From Tannerellaceae bacterium (GTDB taxonomy: Bacteria > Bacteroidota > Bacteroidia > Bacteroidales > Tannerellaceae), in NCBI GenBank assembly GCA_021203545.1, contig JAJQAZ010000001.1, forward strand, positions 1 to 51,133: DNA of 51,133 bases, written 5' to 3'. Shown here one piece after another: positions 27,779 through 37,888 of the stretch. The notes beneath the pieces are model-generated. The model did no database searches, had not been told where the DNA came from, and was given only the letters and a program-made list of their open reading frames with translations. The translations under genes and the position numbers were made by a program. Position 1 is the stretch's first letter. Each line of letters opens with the position of its first letter.

Positions 27779-30715
27779 TTATAACGTTTTCTTTACTTCG
27801 ATTTCTTCGTATGCTTCTATGACGTCACCAACTTTAATATCATTATAATTGGTAATGTTCAATCCGCATTCGTAACCGAAAGCAACTTCTTTTACATCTT
27901 CTTTGAAACGTTTCAGAGAGCCAAGGTCGCCGGCATAGATCACGATACCATCCCGGATAAGGCGTATCTTATGATTCCGTTTGATTTTACCCTCTTTTAC
28001 CATACATCCGGCTACTGTTCCGACTTTTGTGATTTTAAATACTTCACGCACTTCTACGTTTGCAGTAATCTCTTCTCTCACTTCCGGAGCCAACATACCT
28101 TCCATGGCACTCTTCACATCTTCGATCGCATCGTAGATAATTGAGTAAAGACGTATTTCCACCCCTTCTTTTTCTGCCTGGCGGCGTGCCTGTACGGAAG
28201 GACGTACCTGGAATCCGATGATAATAGCATTCGAAGCAGCAGACAGTACAACATCCGATTCGGAGATCTGTCCCACAGCTTTATGAATTACATTTACCTG
28301 GATTTCTTCTGTCGACAGACGAATCAGTGAATCTGATAATGCTTCCACAGAACCGTCTACGTCACCTTTCACAATCACATTCAACCCCTGGAAGTTTCCA
28401 ACCGCTATACGGCGGCCGATATCGTCCAGTGTAAGCATTTTCTGGGTACGTAGTCCCAATTCGCGCTGCAACTGTTCACGGCGGGTAGCAATTTCCCGGG
28501 CTTCCTGCTCTGTTTCCAATACATTAAAAGTATCACCCGCCTGTGGTGCACCACTTAAACCAAGGATCAGTACCGGTTCGGAAGGTCCGGCTTTCTCTAT
28601 CCGCTGGTTCCGCTCGTTAAACATCGCTTTAATACGTCCGTAGTGTGTTCCGGCCAGCACGATATCACCCATTTTTATAGTACCGTTCTCTACCAGAATA
28701 GTAGAAACATATCCCCGGCCTTTATCCAGTGATGATTCAATGATCGATCCGGTTGCACGCAGTGACGGATTGGCTTTCAGGTCAAGAAGTTCGGCTTCGA
28801 GCAATACTTTTTCAAGTAACTCTTCTACCCCCTGGCCTTTCTTGGCAGATATTTCCTGGCTCTGGTATTTACCTCCCCAATCTTCCACCAGATAGTTCAT
28901 TTGTGCCAGTTCTTCTTTGATCTTTTCGGGATTCGCATGCGGTTTATCAATCTTATTGATCGCAAACACGATCGGAACACCCGCTGCCGAAGCGTGGTTG
29001 ATTGCTTCTACTGTCTGCGGCATCACGTTATCGTCAGCCGCAACAATAATGATTGCTATATCCGTTACCTTAGCACCACGGGCACGCATCGCGGTAAACG
29101 CTTCGTGTCCCGGTGTATCCAGGAAGGTAATACGGCGGCCACTGGGCAATTTCACGTTATAGGCACCAATGTGCTGGGTAATTCCCCCGGCTTCACCTGC
29201 AATTACGTTCGCATTACGTATATTATCAAGCAACGAAGTTTTACCATGGTCTACGTGTCCCATTACCGTAACGATCGGTGCACGTGGTACCCAGTCTTCT
29301 TCATTATCTTCTTCATCCGTTTTGATAGCCTCAACAACTTCCGCACTTACATATTCGGTTTTAAACCCGAATTCTTCAGCCACGATATTGATTGTTTCAG
29401 CATCCAGACGCTGGTTGATAGAAACCATCATACCAATACTCATACAGGTAGCAATAACCTGTGTTACCGGTATATTCATCATATTTGCCAGGTCGTTTGC
29501 AGTTACGAACTCTGTCAGCTTTAATACTTTGCTTTCCAGTTCATCGCGCTCCATCTGTTCGGTTTCACGCCGTACAGCCGCATCCCGTTTATCCCGGCGG
29601 TATTTAGCACCTTTATTAGACTTATTTCCTTTATTGGTAAGGCGTGCTAATGTTTCCTTAATCTGTTTCTGAACATCTTCCTCACTTACTTCTGCTTTCA
29701 CAGGTCTTTTCAGATGAGGTTTCCGGTCATTATTATTACCTTTCGGGCGTTGATAATTTGTTCCGGGAGTATTATTAATATCTACGCGGTCTTTTTTGAT
29801 CCGGTTCCGTTTCTTCCGTGCATCACCTTCGCCGGGTTTAGCCGGAGCACCCGGTTTAGCACCATCTTTGTTTAAAACAGGTCTGTTACCACCCTGAGCC
29901 CCCTGGCCCTGGCCATGATTATGGCCCTGTCCCTGACCCTGTTGCGGTTTATTTGCATGAAACTTATCCCGTTTGTCTTCACGTTCTTTACGTCTCTCCT
30001 CTTTGGATTTCTTTTTCGGACGTGTTGACTGGTTAATTGCAGAAAGGTCAATCTTTCCGGTAACCTTAATAGAAGATTCCAACTTCGGTGTATTTAACCG
30101 GAATGGGGTATCTTTTGCTTCGGTCGAAGTTTCCGGCTGCGCCTCGTTTGTATTTTCCTTTCCGGGAAGAGTCACTTTTTTTACAGGTGCCGCAGCCTGT
30201 ACAGGTTGTTCTGCACGTTCTTCTTTCGGAACAACAGGTTTTTCCTGCACCGGCTCTTTTGTTACCGGCTCTTTTGCTTGTACATTCACAACGGGTTCTT
30301 CTTTTTTCACTTCTACAGGTGCTGCTGCAGCAACAACGGGTTCTGTTGTTTTTATTTCCGGTTGTTCTTTTACCACCGGTTTTTCTTCCTGTACTTTTGT
30401 AACAGGTTTATCTAAATCTATTTTACCTTTCGTAACGATTTTCGGCTTGAATTCGTCCGGAATAACCGTTTTAATCTCTGCCGGTTTTTCCTTTTTTGGA
30501 GGATATGACTCTCTCCTGGGACGTTCCACGGGACGCTCCGGTCTGCGTTCAGGCATATCCTTACCGAATTCCTTTACGAGCAAAGCGTACTGTTCGTCGC
30601 TGATTTTTGTATTAGGGTTGCTTTCGACGGGATGACCATTCTTCTGCAGAAAATCCACCACGGTGGTAATCCCTACATTCAGATCTCTTGTAACTTTTAT
30701 TAATTTAATAGGCAT
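27779..30715 (-). CDS. infB: Translation initiation factor IF-2
   Basis: GTPase that brings initiator tRNA to the 30S subunit. The 978-aa protein is long for the family because residues about 60-390 are a low-complexity Pro/Lys/Glu/Val/Gln-rich linker (including a Gly/Gln/His-rich stretch near 255-275). An N-terminal IF2N-type domain precedes it. The G domain has G1 GHVDHGKT (486-493), G3 DTPGHE and G4 NKID. The C-terminal domains end in [16 protein letters not shown]. It is third in the rimP-nusA-infB operon. Confidence 0.97.
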   Translation of the reverse strand: MPIKLIKVTRDLNVGITTVVDFLQKNGHPVESNPNTKISDEQYALLVKEFGKDMPERRPERPVERPRRESYPPKKEKPAEIKTVIPDEFKPKIVTKGKIDLDKPVTKVQEEKPVVKEQPEIKTTEPVVAAAAPVEVKKEEPVVNVQAKEPVTKEPVQEKPVVPKEERAEQPVQAAAPVKKVTLPGKENTNEAQPETSTEAKDTPFRLNTPKLESSIKVTGKIDLSAINQSTRPKKKSKEERRKEREDKRDKFHANKPQQGQGQGHNHGQGQGAQGGNRPVLNKDGAKPGAPAKPGEGDARKKRNRIKKDRVDINNTPGTNYQRPKGNNNDRKPHLKRPVKAEVSEEDVQKQIKETLARLTNKGNKSNKGAKYRRDKRDAAVRRETEQMERDELESKVLKLTEFVTANDLANMMNIPVTQVIATCMSIGMMVSINQRLDAETINIVAEEFGFKTEYVSAEVVEAIKTDEEDNEEDWVPRAPIVTVMGHVDHGKTSLLDNIRNANVIAGEAGGITQHIGAYNVKLPSGRRITFLDTPGHEAFTAMRARGAKVTDIAIIIVAADDNVMPQTVEAINHASAAGVPIVFAINKIDKPHANPEKIKEELAQMNYLVEDWGGKYQSQEISAKKGQGVEELLEKVLLEAELLDLKANPSLRATGSIIESSLDKGRGYVSTILVENGTIKMGDIVLAGTHYGRIKAMFNERNQRIEKAGPSEPVLILGLSGAPQAGDTFNVLETEQEAREIATRREQLQRELGLRTQKMLTLDDIGRRIAVGNFQGLNVIVKGDVDGSVEALSDSLIRLSTEEIQVNVIHKAVGQISESDVVLSAASNAIIIGFQVRPSVQARRQAEKEGVEIRLYSIIYDAIEDVKSAMEGMLAPEVREEITANVEVREVFKITKVGTVAGCMVKEGKIKRNHKIRLIRDGIVIYAGDLGSLKRFKEDVKEVAFGYECGLNITNYNDIKVGDVIEAYEEIEVKKTL

Positions 30716-30739
30716 ATCTAACTTTGTCGTAATTCAATT

Positions 30740-32005
30740 TTATTCGTTGATTTCATCTTCAAATTCCGCAGACAGAATAGCATACACATCAGCAACTGTA
30801 CTCTCTTCCAAATCCGCGCGCTCCACTATTTCCTCGGGAGTTAAGGCCAACACACCTTTCGCCGTATAACATCCGATATTTTTGAGTACATCAATTACCC
30901 ATGAATCGATTTCATCCGAGAATTCATCCAGGTAAATATCTTCTTCATCTGCCCCGTCTATATCACGGAATACATCAATTGCATATTCTGTCAGCATACA
31001 GGCCAGTTTAATGTTTAACCCGCCTTTACCAATTGCCAGAGAGACTTCTTCCGGACGCAGGTACACTTCTGCTTTCTTCTCTTCTTTATTTACCCGGATA
31101 GAAGATATCTTAGCCGGGCTTAATGAGCGCTGAATAAACAAGGCCACATTGGATGTATAATTGATCACATCAATATTTTCATTTCTCAACTCACGTACGA
31201 TACCATGAATACGCGAACCTTTCATACCCACACAGGCTCCAACCGGATCAATACGGTCATCGTACGATTCCACAGCCACTTTGGCACGTTCACCGGGGAT
31301 ACGGGCAATCGCTTTAATGGTGATCAGTCCGTCGTAAATTTCAGGAACTTCCAGTTCAAACAATCGCTGAAGGAATACTTTATCTGTACGCGACAGGTAA
31401 ATTTTCGGATTGTTGTTAAAATTATCTACCCGTTGCACAATAGCCCGTACGGTTTCACCTTTGCGGTAGAAATCAGTAGGTATCTGCTCTGTTTTAGGTA
31501 ATAATAGTTCATTCCCTTCATCATCCAGCAGAAGAATTTCTTTCTTCCATACCTGGTATACATCGGCTGATACGATTGTGCCGATCTTTTCTTTATATTT
31601 TACAAATAAGCTATCTTTCTGCAATTCCAGAATTTTAGACGCCAGTGTCTGACGCAGATTCAGAATCGCACGACGACCGAATTTGGCAAAGTAAACCTCA
31701 TCGGTTACCTCTTCGCCCACTTCGCATTCTTCGTCAATAGTACGGGCCTCTGTCAACGGAATCTGCAGGTTCGAATCCTCCAGTTCATCATCAGCAACTA
31801 CCGTACGGTTTCTCCAGATTTCAAAATCGCCTTTCTCAGGGTTAATGATCACGTCGTAGTTTTCATCTGTTCCAAACATTTTAGCAATCACGTTACGGAA
31901 TGACTCTTCCAAAACATTGATCATCGTGTCCTTGTCGATATTTTTCAATTCCTTGAATTCCGCAAGGGTGTCAATCATGCTGATAGTTTCCTCTTTTCTG
32001 GCCAT
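30740..32005 (-). CDS. nusA: Transcription termination/antitermination factor NusA
   Basis: RNA polymerase-binding factor for pausing, termination and antitermination. The 421-aa protein has the N-terminal polymerase-binding domain, an S1 domain and KH domains (DPVGACVGMKGSRIHGIVRELRNE, VSLAIGKGGLNIKLACML). It is shorter than the E. coli protein because the two acidic repeats are reduced to one helix-hairpin region at the C-terminus (CYTAKGVLALTPEEIVERAD), as usual outside proteobacteria. Confidence 0.95.
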   Translation of the reverse strand: MARKEETISMIDTLAEFKELKNIDKDTMINVLEESFRNVIAKMFGTDENYDVIINPEKGDFEIWRNRTVVADDELEDSNLQIPLTEARTIDEECEVGEEVTDEVYFAKFGRRAILNLRQTLASKILELQKDSLFVKYKEKIGTIVSADVYQVWKKEILLLDDEGNELLLPKTEQIPTDFYRKGETVRAIVQRVDNFNNNPKIYLSRTDKVFLQRLFELEVPEIYDGLITIKAIARIPGERAKVAVESYDDRIDPVGACVGMKGSRIHGIVRELRNENIDVINYTSNVALFIQRSLSPAKISSIRVNKEEKKAEVYLRPEEVSLAIGKGGLNIKLACMLTEYAIDVFRDIDGADEEDIYLDEFSDEIDSWVIDVLKNIGCYTAKGVLALTPEEIVERADLEESTVADVYAILSAEFEDEINE

Positions 32006-32025
32006 AATATAATATCACTTGAATC

Positions 32026-32481
32026 TTAATAAGTATTTTGTATTTTTATCTCTTCATATGTATAGGACTGTTCTTCCTGAACCGTCACTTTTCTTTTAGC
32101 ACCTTCCGGTTTGATCTTTTTCTCCATTTCCAGAACAATACCCGATTCATCCGCAGATTTCAGAATACCGGTCTCTTTGAGGCCGGATTTCAATAGTACT
32201 TCCACTTCCTTTCCGGTGTACTTCAGGTACTGTCTGAGAATTTTCAGGGGAGATGTAATTCCCGCAGAACCCACTTCCAGTTCATAATCTTCTTCATCAC
32301 GATCCAGCCGGGATTCCAGAAAACGGCTCAACGCTACACAATCATCAATATCAACAGCCTGATCGTTATCAATCTCCACTACAATCAGATTACCCGGTTT
32401 GATGACTACATCTACCAAATAATTTTCCGAATCCGTAAGAAATTCTTCTGCTAATTGAACTATATTGTCTTTGTCTATCAT
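32026..32481 (-). CDS. rimP: Ribosome maturation factor RimP
   Basis: Needed for 30S maturation. The 151-aa protein has the RimP core: VVEIDNDQAVDIDDCVALSRFLESRLDRDEEDYELEVGSAGITSPLK. First gene of the rimP-nusA-infB-cvpA-sufBCD run, 20 nt before nusA, with a complete promoter 72 nt upstream. Confidence 0.94.
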   Translation of the reverse strand: MIDKDNIVQLAEEFLTDSENYLVDVVIKPGNLIVVEIDNDQAVDIDDCVALSRFLESRLDRDEEDYELEVGSAGITSPLKILRQYLKYTGKEVEVLLKSGLKETGILKSADESGIVLEMEKKIKPEGAKRKVTVQEEQSYTYEEIKIQNTY

Positions 32482-32552
32482 ATTATTCTCTATGCGTTAG
32501 AATAAAAGAAGGGGACTACCTGCCCCCTCCTCAACTCCGCTTTAATCGCCCG

Positions 32553-32583
32553 CAAATATACAAAAAATCAACGAGTTTGCAAA
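32553..32583 (-). promoter_or_regulatory. Full promoter of the rimP-nusA-infB-suf operon
   Basis: Minus-strand TTTG (32583-32580), a 19-nt spacer, then TATATTTG (32560-32553); both boxes are exact. The 5' leader contains GGGG and CCCC arms (near 32512-32529) that can form a small hairpin. Confidence 0.88.
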
Positions 32584-32606
32584 AAATAACTATAATATTT
32601 ATATGT

Positions 32607-32720
32607 TTTCGCCCTTGAACAGGGCAGTTTAGTTCAGCCCACGGCAGAATGAGCATAGCGAATGGCCCCCGTGGTACAAGACAGCGGATACTATATACGC
32701 CCTGAAAGGGCAACCCTATA
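32607..32720. repeat. Dispersed intergenic repeat, single copy
   Basis: The 354-nt divergent gap between rimP and pdxB holds, besides the two promoters, a segment closely related to each arm of the inverted repeat at 43825-44092. Shared pieces are GGGCAGTTTAGTT, AGCCCACGGCAGA and TAGCGAATG, then GCCCTGAAAGGGCAACCC related to 43916-43935. Here only one orientation is present. Confidence 0.8.
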
Positions 32721-32800
32721 GTGTATGTTTTTTATGATTTTTTGAAGAGAGCCAGAGAATCTATTTCTTTGTTGTATGGATAGAAATGAAAATATGGGGT

Positions 32801-32808
32801 TATCTTTG
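32801..32808 (+). promoter_or_regulatory. -7 box for pdxB
   Basis: TATCTTTG, an exact TAnnTTTG match, is 27 nt before the pdxB ATG. The nearest upstream TTTG is 29 nt away, which is too far for the consensus. Confidence 0.55.
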
Positions 32809-32835
32809 TCATGTAATTATTAATCTGAGGAATGT

Positions 32836-33969
32836 ATGTTAATTATTGCCGATCAATCTATTCCTTACCTGAAAGGTGTATTGGAACCGTATGCAGAAAT
32901 ACGCTATTTGCCCTCTACCGGTTTTACAGCGGATAATATACGGGATGCTGAGATTCTGATTGTACGTAGTATCGATATATGCAATAAACAATTACTGGAA
33001 GGAAGCCGGGTAAAACTAATTACTACGGCTACAATCGGCTACGACCACATTGATACTGCCTACTGTGAGGAAGCCGGAATTATCTGGAAAAATGCACCCG
33101 GCTGTAATGCGGCATCCGTAGGGCAATATGTCTTAAGTTCCCTGCTCTACCTTTCCCTCCGGAAAGGTGTTTCACTGAAAGGAAAGACTATTGGTATCGT
33201 AGGCGTAGGCCATGTAGGCAAAGAGGTGGAAAAGTTATGCGCTGCTTACGGGATGTCCATTCTGCGAAATGATCCTCCACGGGCGGAAACGGAAGGAGAA
33301 ACCGGTTTTGTTTCACTGGAAGAGATTGCCGGCAGATCGGATATTGTTACATTCCATACTCCACTGACAAAAACAGGAGCATATCCTACCTGGCATTTGG
33401 CAAATGAAGAGTTTTTCAGTAAATGCAAACGCCAACCCTGGTTTATAAATGCTTCCCGTGGAGCCGTACACGATACAAAAGCACTATTGAAAGCATATCA
33501 GAAAGGACTTATCAGCGAACTAATTATTGATTGCTGGGAAAATGAGCCTCATATCAATCCGGAATTATTATCCTGCACAACCATCGCGACTCCGCATATA
33601 GCCGGTTTTTCGGCAGACGGGAAAGCCAATGCTACACGTATGTGTGGGGAAAATATTGAAAAGTATTATAAATTAGAGATCAGAAATCTCTACCAAATAC
33701 AACCTGCTCCTCCGGAATACCCATTTATTGATCTGAATAAATTCGCGAACAACCGCATAGAGCGTGCGTTTTTAAGTTCCTATAATCCTGAAAAAACCAA
33801 TCAGCAACTCTGTGCAGAACCAGGTCAGTTCGAACGAATCCGTTCGAACTACAAAAATCCCCGCGAACCGCACGCCTATACCCTTCTACACGTCACTCCG
33901 GAAGAAGCTGAATTAGGGGAGCTGTTAGGGTTTAAATTGGATAACAGCCACAATATAAGCGTTAGCTAA
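32836..33969 (+). CDS. pdxB: Erythronate-4-phosphate dehydrogenase
   Basis: NAD-dependent oxidation of 4-phosphoerythronate in the DXP-dependent pathway to pyridoxal phosphate. The 377-aa protein is a D-2-hydroxyacid dehydrogenase with the PdxB opening LIIADQSIPYLKGVLEP, the Rossmann motif GIVGVGHVG, the catalytic region NASRGAVHD, and DCWENEPHINPELL with PHIAGFSADGK, which is typical of PdxB. It is a single gene between repeat regions, with a terminator right at its end. Confidence 0.94.
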   Translation: MLIIADQSIPYLKGVLEPYAEIRYLPSTGFTADNIRDAEILIVRSIDICNKQLLEGSRVKLITTATIGYDHIDTAYCEEAGIIWKNAPGCNAASVGQYVLSSLLYLSLRKGVSLKGKTIGIVGVGHVGKEVEKLCAAYGMSILRNDPPRAETEGETGFVSLEEIAGRSDIVTFHTPLTKTGAYPTWHLANEEFFSKCKRQPWFINASRGAVHDTKALLKAYQKGLISELIIDCWENEPHINPELLSCTTIATPHIAGFSADGKANATRMCGENIEKYYKLEIRNLYQIQPAPPEYPFIDLNKFANNRIERAFLSSYNPEKTNQQLCAEPGQFERIRSNYKNPREPHAYTLLHVTPEEAELGELLGFKLDNSHNISVS

Positions 33970-33983
33970 CGCTGTGCTTTTTT
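33958..33983 (+). terminator. Terminator at the end of pdxB
   Basis: AGCGTT-AGCT-AACGCT overlaps the last codons and stop of pdxB, followed by GTGC and six T. Confidence 0.65.
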
Positions 33984-34180
33984 GCCGTCTGTTTGTTTAG
34001 GCACAGATTTAAATCTGTGCCAGCAAAAAGCCAGGGTTCGGCGTAGCGTCCTCGCTACGTCGCTAAAAAGATGTGAAGCTCCAGCTTCACGTGAGGCTAA
34101 AGCCTCACAATACCAACGATGTAGCAAAAACCCTTAAGCCCTCGACATTGGCAAAGACACTACGCCAGACGAAAGAATTA
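33984..34180. repeat. Cluster of short perfect palindromes between pdxB and the M23 gene
   Basis: The 403-nt convergent gap has no gene. It contains GGCACAGATTTAAATCTGTG followed by CC (a 22-bp perfect palindrome at about 34001-34022), GTGAAGCT-CC-AGCTTCAC and GTGAGGCT-AA-AGCCTCAC, and a hairpin around TAGCGTCCTCGCTA. The AGATTTAAATCT palindrome and its flanks (TTTTTGCTGGC on one side, GCCTAAAC and AGACGG on the other) recur in opposite orientation at about 23625-23680. Confidence 0.75.
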
Positions 34181-34308
34181 AAATTTGCGGACCCCAATGC
34201 ATTACCAGATACTAAATTTTAAATTAAAGACTCTTTGTAACAAGAATCCCTATAGGACATAGGGGTTGGAACAAACATTAAAACCCTTTGGATTTCCACT
34301 CATTAAAT

Positions 34309-34341
34309 AAAAAATCCCCACATCGATTAAATGTGAGGATT
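34309..34341 (-). terminator. Terminator of the M23 peptidase gene
   Basis: Minus-strand AATCCTCACAT pairs with ATGTGGGGATT (one T-G pair) around a 7-nt loop, followed by T residues. The wobble pair exists only on this strand, which fits the gene's direction. Confidence 0.85.
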
Positions 34342-34372
34342 GATGTTATTTCTAAATAAGGAAATTTGTTAC

Positions 34373-35578
34373 TTACGAAGTATGAAGGCTACGGCCGAGT
34401 CTAAGTACTGTTTTAGGGGTAATGCCATTCAGTTCGCAAAGTTTGCTAACTGTAGTTCCATATTTGATTGCAATGGCTCCTAATGTGTCTCCGGACTGTA
34501 TTTTGTGATAAACTGCGGGTGATTCCGGGTTGCCGGTGCTGGCTTTGGCGGCTGTTTGAGTGGCCGGAGCCTGTGTTGCAGTTGTATTTTTCACCTCTTT
34601 CTGTTGTGTGGAGGCGATTGTTCCGCTGGTTGTATTTACCCGAAGCGACTGGCCGATACGGAGCACAGAAGTACTTTTTAATCCGTTCAGGCGGCACAAC
34701 TCGCTGACAGTTGTTCCGTATTTACGGGAAATGGCTCCCAATGTATCACCCGATTTAACCCGGTGGAATACAAAATGGGTATCAGAAGATGTGTACATAT
34801 TGGTACGCCGTCCGTTTACCTTCACGTTGCGGAATACATACAAATCTTTATGGGGTACACTATTCTCAAAATCGATCAACTCCGCCGGATTCAGGTCAAT
34901 CCCTAAGAACCGGGTTTCAAAATGTAAATGCGATCCGGTAGAACGTCCGGTATTTCCTCCCAGTGCAATGGCGTCACCAGCCCGTACAATCTGATTCTCG
35001 TCTACCAGAAATTTAGATAAATGACCATATACGGTTTCCAGCCCGTTCGGATGACGAATCACCAGATAATAACCATATCCACGACGTTCAAAACTACGGA
35101 TACGGATCCGTCCGTCAAAAGCTGCACGAATGGTGTCACCAATCTGTACTTTCAGGTCTATCCCACGATGCATCCGCCGCCGGCGCGGTCCATATTTGGA
35201 AGTAACACGCACCTGTCCGTCAATAGGAATTACAAAAGAGGAACAATCTATTTGTGCAGAATCCGGATAGGTTACGGAAATACCTCCCTGAAATGGATTC
35301 ACAAAACGGTTATCCCAATGCGAACCATAGAATTCTTCTGCCGGGAACATCAGTTTTTCCCGTTCCATTAATTCTTCCAATGTCGCATCATTAATTGTAG
35401 CCAGATCTTTCAATATACCGTCTTTCTTAATCCGGTCGGCCATTAATTCGGATACCCGCTCTTCCATAAGTTGGGTAGAACGTTGTATCTCTTTATCTTT
35501 ACTTTCAGGTTTTTTTGCAGCTATCGGGGCCATAATTACGACCGAACAACAACATGCAAGTAGTGTTTTTATTTTCAT
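34373..35578 (-). CDS. M23 family metallopeptidase with two LysM domains
   Basis: Exported protein likely to bind and cut peptidoglycan cross-links. The 401-aa protein has a signal peptide (residues 1-21) and a helical region (25-75). The M23/LytM core has zinc ligands H137 and D141 (MHRGIDL), H186 (VYGHL) and H219 (HLHFE), so it looks catalytically complete. Two LysM modules follow at about 270-314 and 357-400, each with SGDTLGAI and KYGTTVS, joined by a Thr/Ala/Gln-rich linker. It is a single gene with its own terminator. Confidence 0.93.
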   Translation of the reverse strand: MKIKTLLACCCSVVIMAPIAAKKPESKDKEIQRSTQLMEERVSELMADRIKKDGILKDLATINDATLEELMEREKLMFPAEEFYGSHWDNRFVNPFQGGISVTYPDSAQIDCSSFVIPIDGQVRVTSKYGPRRRRMHRGIDLKVQIGDTIRAAFDGRIRIRSFERRGYGYYLVIRHPNGLETVYGHLSKFLVDENQIVRAGDAIALGGNTGRSTGSHLHFETRFLGIDLNPAELIDFENSVPHKDLYVFRNVKVNGRRTNMYTSSDTHFVFHRVKSGDTLGAISRKYGTTVSELCRLNGLKSTSVLRIGQSLRVNTTSGTIASTQQKEVKNTTATQAPATQTAAKASTGNPESPAVYHKIQSGDTLGAIAIKYGTTVSKLCELNGITPKTVLRLGRSLHTS

Positions 35579-35730
35579 TACAATCAGTAGTTCTCTTTTC
35601 TTACAATTAGTAGAATCAAATCCACGTCGGGATTATGTGCTGGTTTTCCAACTTCGCAAAGAACGGTAATTTTATATAAAACAGCAAAAATGGTTTTATA
35701 AAAAAAGTAAATAACAGAAAGAAATACTTT

Positions 35731-35753
35731 AAAAAAGAAGCTTTAAGTAGCTT
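35731..35753 (-). terminator. Weak terminator after recG
   Basis: Minus-strand AAGCT and AGCTT form a 5-bp stem with a 6-nt loop followed by C and six T. The stem is short, so confidence is low. Confidence 0.38.
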
Positions 35754-35786
35754 ATAACAAGAAAAATAAAATAAAAAACAGATTTA

Positions 35787-37883
35787 TCAACTGATCAACC
35801 CCCAATTGATTTTACGGGCAAATAGTTTTTCTACCCTTTCCTTCAATACCCTGTTTTGTCCGGAAGAAAGGTCAGGGTCGGCGTCCAATACTTCCTGTGC
35901 TATATTCCTGGCATATTGCAGGATTTGCCCGTCTGCACCCAGATTGGCAATCTTCAGATCAATCCCGGTTCCACTCTGGCGGGTACCGTCCAGATCGCCG
36001 TGCCCCCTTAAACGCAGGTCGGCCTCAGCAATATCAAACCCATTGTTACTGTTTACCATAATTTCCAGCCGCTTGCGGGTTTCGTTACTTAATTTATAAG
36101 AAGAGACAAGTACACAATAAGACTGGTCGGAACCACGTCCCACACGTCCTCTTAGCTGGTGCAGCTGGGAAAGTCCGAACCGTTCGGCGCTCTCTATTAC
36201 CATAACCGTAGCATTCGGTACGTTTACTCCTACCTCAATCACTGTCGTAGCCATTAGTATCTGTGCTTCACCTGTGATGAATTTCTGCATTTCCGCATCT
36301 TTATCAGCCGCTTTCATTTTACCGTGTACCATACAAACAGTATATTCGGGAAACACATCTTTAAAGACTTCAAACCCCTCTTCCAGATTTTTATAGTCTA
36401 CCTTTTCGCTTCCTTCAATCAGTGGGTAAACCACATATACCTGCCGCCCTGCTTTTATCTCTTTTCGCAGGAAATCAAATAATTCGGCTTTCTTATTATC
36501 GTACCGGTGAAGTGTTTGTACAGGTTTTCGTCCGGGCGGCAATTCATCAATTACCGAAACATCCAGGTCTCCGTATAGGGTCATAGCCAGGGTACGTGGT
36601 ATAGGAGTAGCCGTCATTACCAGTACATGAGGTACCTGCCTGTTCTTTTTCCATAAACGGGAACGCTGCTCTACACCAAAACGGTGTTGCTCATCAATAA
36701 TAGCCAGTCCCAGCGAATGGAACATTACCGCATCTTCAATCAGCGCATGGGTACCTATTACAATTTTTATTTCTCCCGAAGCGATAGCCAGTAATAATTC
36801 ATTCCGCACTTTCTTTTTGGTAGAGCCTGTCAGTAAAGCTACTTTAATATCCATTCCCTGGAGGAAATTCATGATTGTGGCGTAATGCTGATTAGCCAGG
36901 ATTTCGGTAGGAGCCATGATACAGGCCTGGTAATTATTATCTGCCGCCAGCAACATACACAGTAAAGCCACCAGGGTTTTACCGCTACCTACGTCTCCCT
37001 GCAACAGACGGTTCATCTGCCGCCCGCTTCCCATGTCTTTCCTTATTTCACGCATTACCCGTTTCTGTGCATTGGTCAATTCAAAAGGCAGGTAATCTTT
37101 ATAAAAGGTATTGAAATAGTTCCCAACCACAGGAAAAACCAATCCCTGCAACTTCGTTTTACGAAAAGAGGCCGTACGCAGGATATTCAGCTGAATATAA
37201 AACAGTTCATCAAATTTTAAACGGAGTTGTGCTTTCTGTAATTTCTCTGCCGATTCCGGAAAATGTATCTGCCGGATCGCCTCGGTCAACGAGACCATTC
37301 CTGCTTTCCGCAGTATCTCCGGGGTAAGGGTTTCCTGTACCCGCCATTCCAGGCTTTTCAGAAGCGCATACTGATAATTCTGTATCGCCCGCGAATTCAG
37401 GAACGATTTCTTCATCTTCTCTGTCGTGGGATAGTAAGGAGTTAATCCGCCGGTTACCTGATCCTGGTTCTCAATAGGATCGATATCCGGATGAGGGATG
37501 TTATAAGTTTGTCCGAATTCTGTAGGTTTCCCAAAAACAATGTATTCCTTACCTATACTATATTTTTCTTTTACATAAGCTAATCCCCGGAACCACACCA
37601 GATCAATGATACCGGTACCGTCCGTGAAACGTCCGATCATACGGCGGGTTCGCCCCTCTCCCAGGGTTTCAAAAGAGAGAAAACGTCCTTTTAGCTGAAT
37701 ATAAGGCATATTCCCCCTGATCTCAACCACTTTATAAAAGCGACTGCGATCTATGTATTTATATGGGAAGTAATAAAGCAAATCTTCATAAGAGGATATA
37801 TTGGCCTCTTTCCGCAGAATTTCAGCTTTTTTAGGTCCTACCCCCGCCAAATAAGTAACCGACCGTTTATCGAGATCAAGCAT
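35787..37883 (-). CDS. recG: ATP-dependent DNA helicase RecG
   Basis: Branch-migration helicase acting on stalled forks and Holliday junctions. The 698-aa protein has the N-terminal wedge OB fold, Walker A GDVGSGKTLVAL, the Walker B variant IIDEQHRFGVEQR, motif III VMTATPIPRTLAM, and the RecG-specific C-terminus (RFGLSQLHQLRGRVGRG, RLRGHGDLDGTRQSG). Last gene of the S8-xseA-xseB-ispD-recG run, 5 nt after ispD. Confidence 0.96.
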   Translation of the reverse strand: MLDLDKRSVTYLAGVGPKKAEILRKEANISSYEDLLYYFPYKYIDRSRFYKVVEIRGNMPYIQLKGRFLSFETLGEGRTRRMIGRFTDGTGIIDLVWFRGLAYVKEKYSIGKEYIVFGKPTEFGQTYNIPHPDIDPIENQDQVTGGLTPYYPTTEKMKKSFLNSRAIQNYQYALLKSLEWRVQETLTPEILRKAGMVSLTEAIRQIHFPESAEKLQKAQLRLKFDELFYIQLNILRTASFRKTKLQGLVFPVVGNYFNTFYKDYLPFELTNAQKRVMREIRKDMGSGRQMNRLLQGDVGSGKTLVALLCMLLAADNNYQACIMAPTEILANQHYATIMNFLQGMDIKVALLTGSTKKKVRNELLLAIASGEIKIVIGTHALIEDAVMFHSLGLAIIDEQHRFGVEQRSRLWKKNRQVPHVLVMTATPIPRTLAMTLYGDLDVSVIDELPPGRKPVQTLHRYDNKKAELFDFLRKEIKAGRQVYVVYPLIEGSEKVDYKNLEEGFEVFKDVFPEYTVCMVHGKMKAADKDAEMQKFITGEAQILMATTVIEVGVNVPNATVMVIESAERFGLSQLHQLRGRVGRGSDQSYCVLVSSYKLSNETRKRLEIMVNSNNGFDIAEADLRLRGHGDLDGTRQSGTGIDLKIANLGADGQILQYARNIAQEVLDADPDLSSGQNRVLKERVEKLFARKINWGLIS

Positions 37884-37888
37884 ATATA

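Noticed and set aside
28901-30635. Long plus-strand open frames opposite infB
   Set aside because: They are antisense shadows of the infB G domain and its low-complexity linker; their translations are Cys/Phe/Arg-rich with no domain logic, while infB is clear on the other strand.
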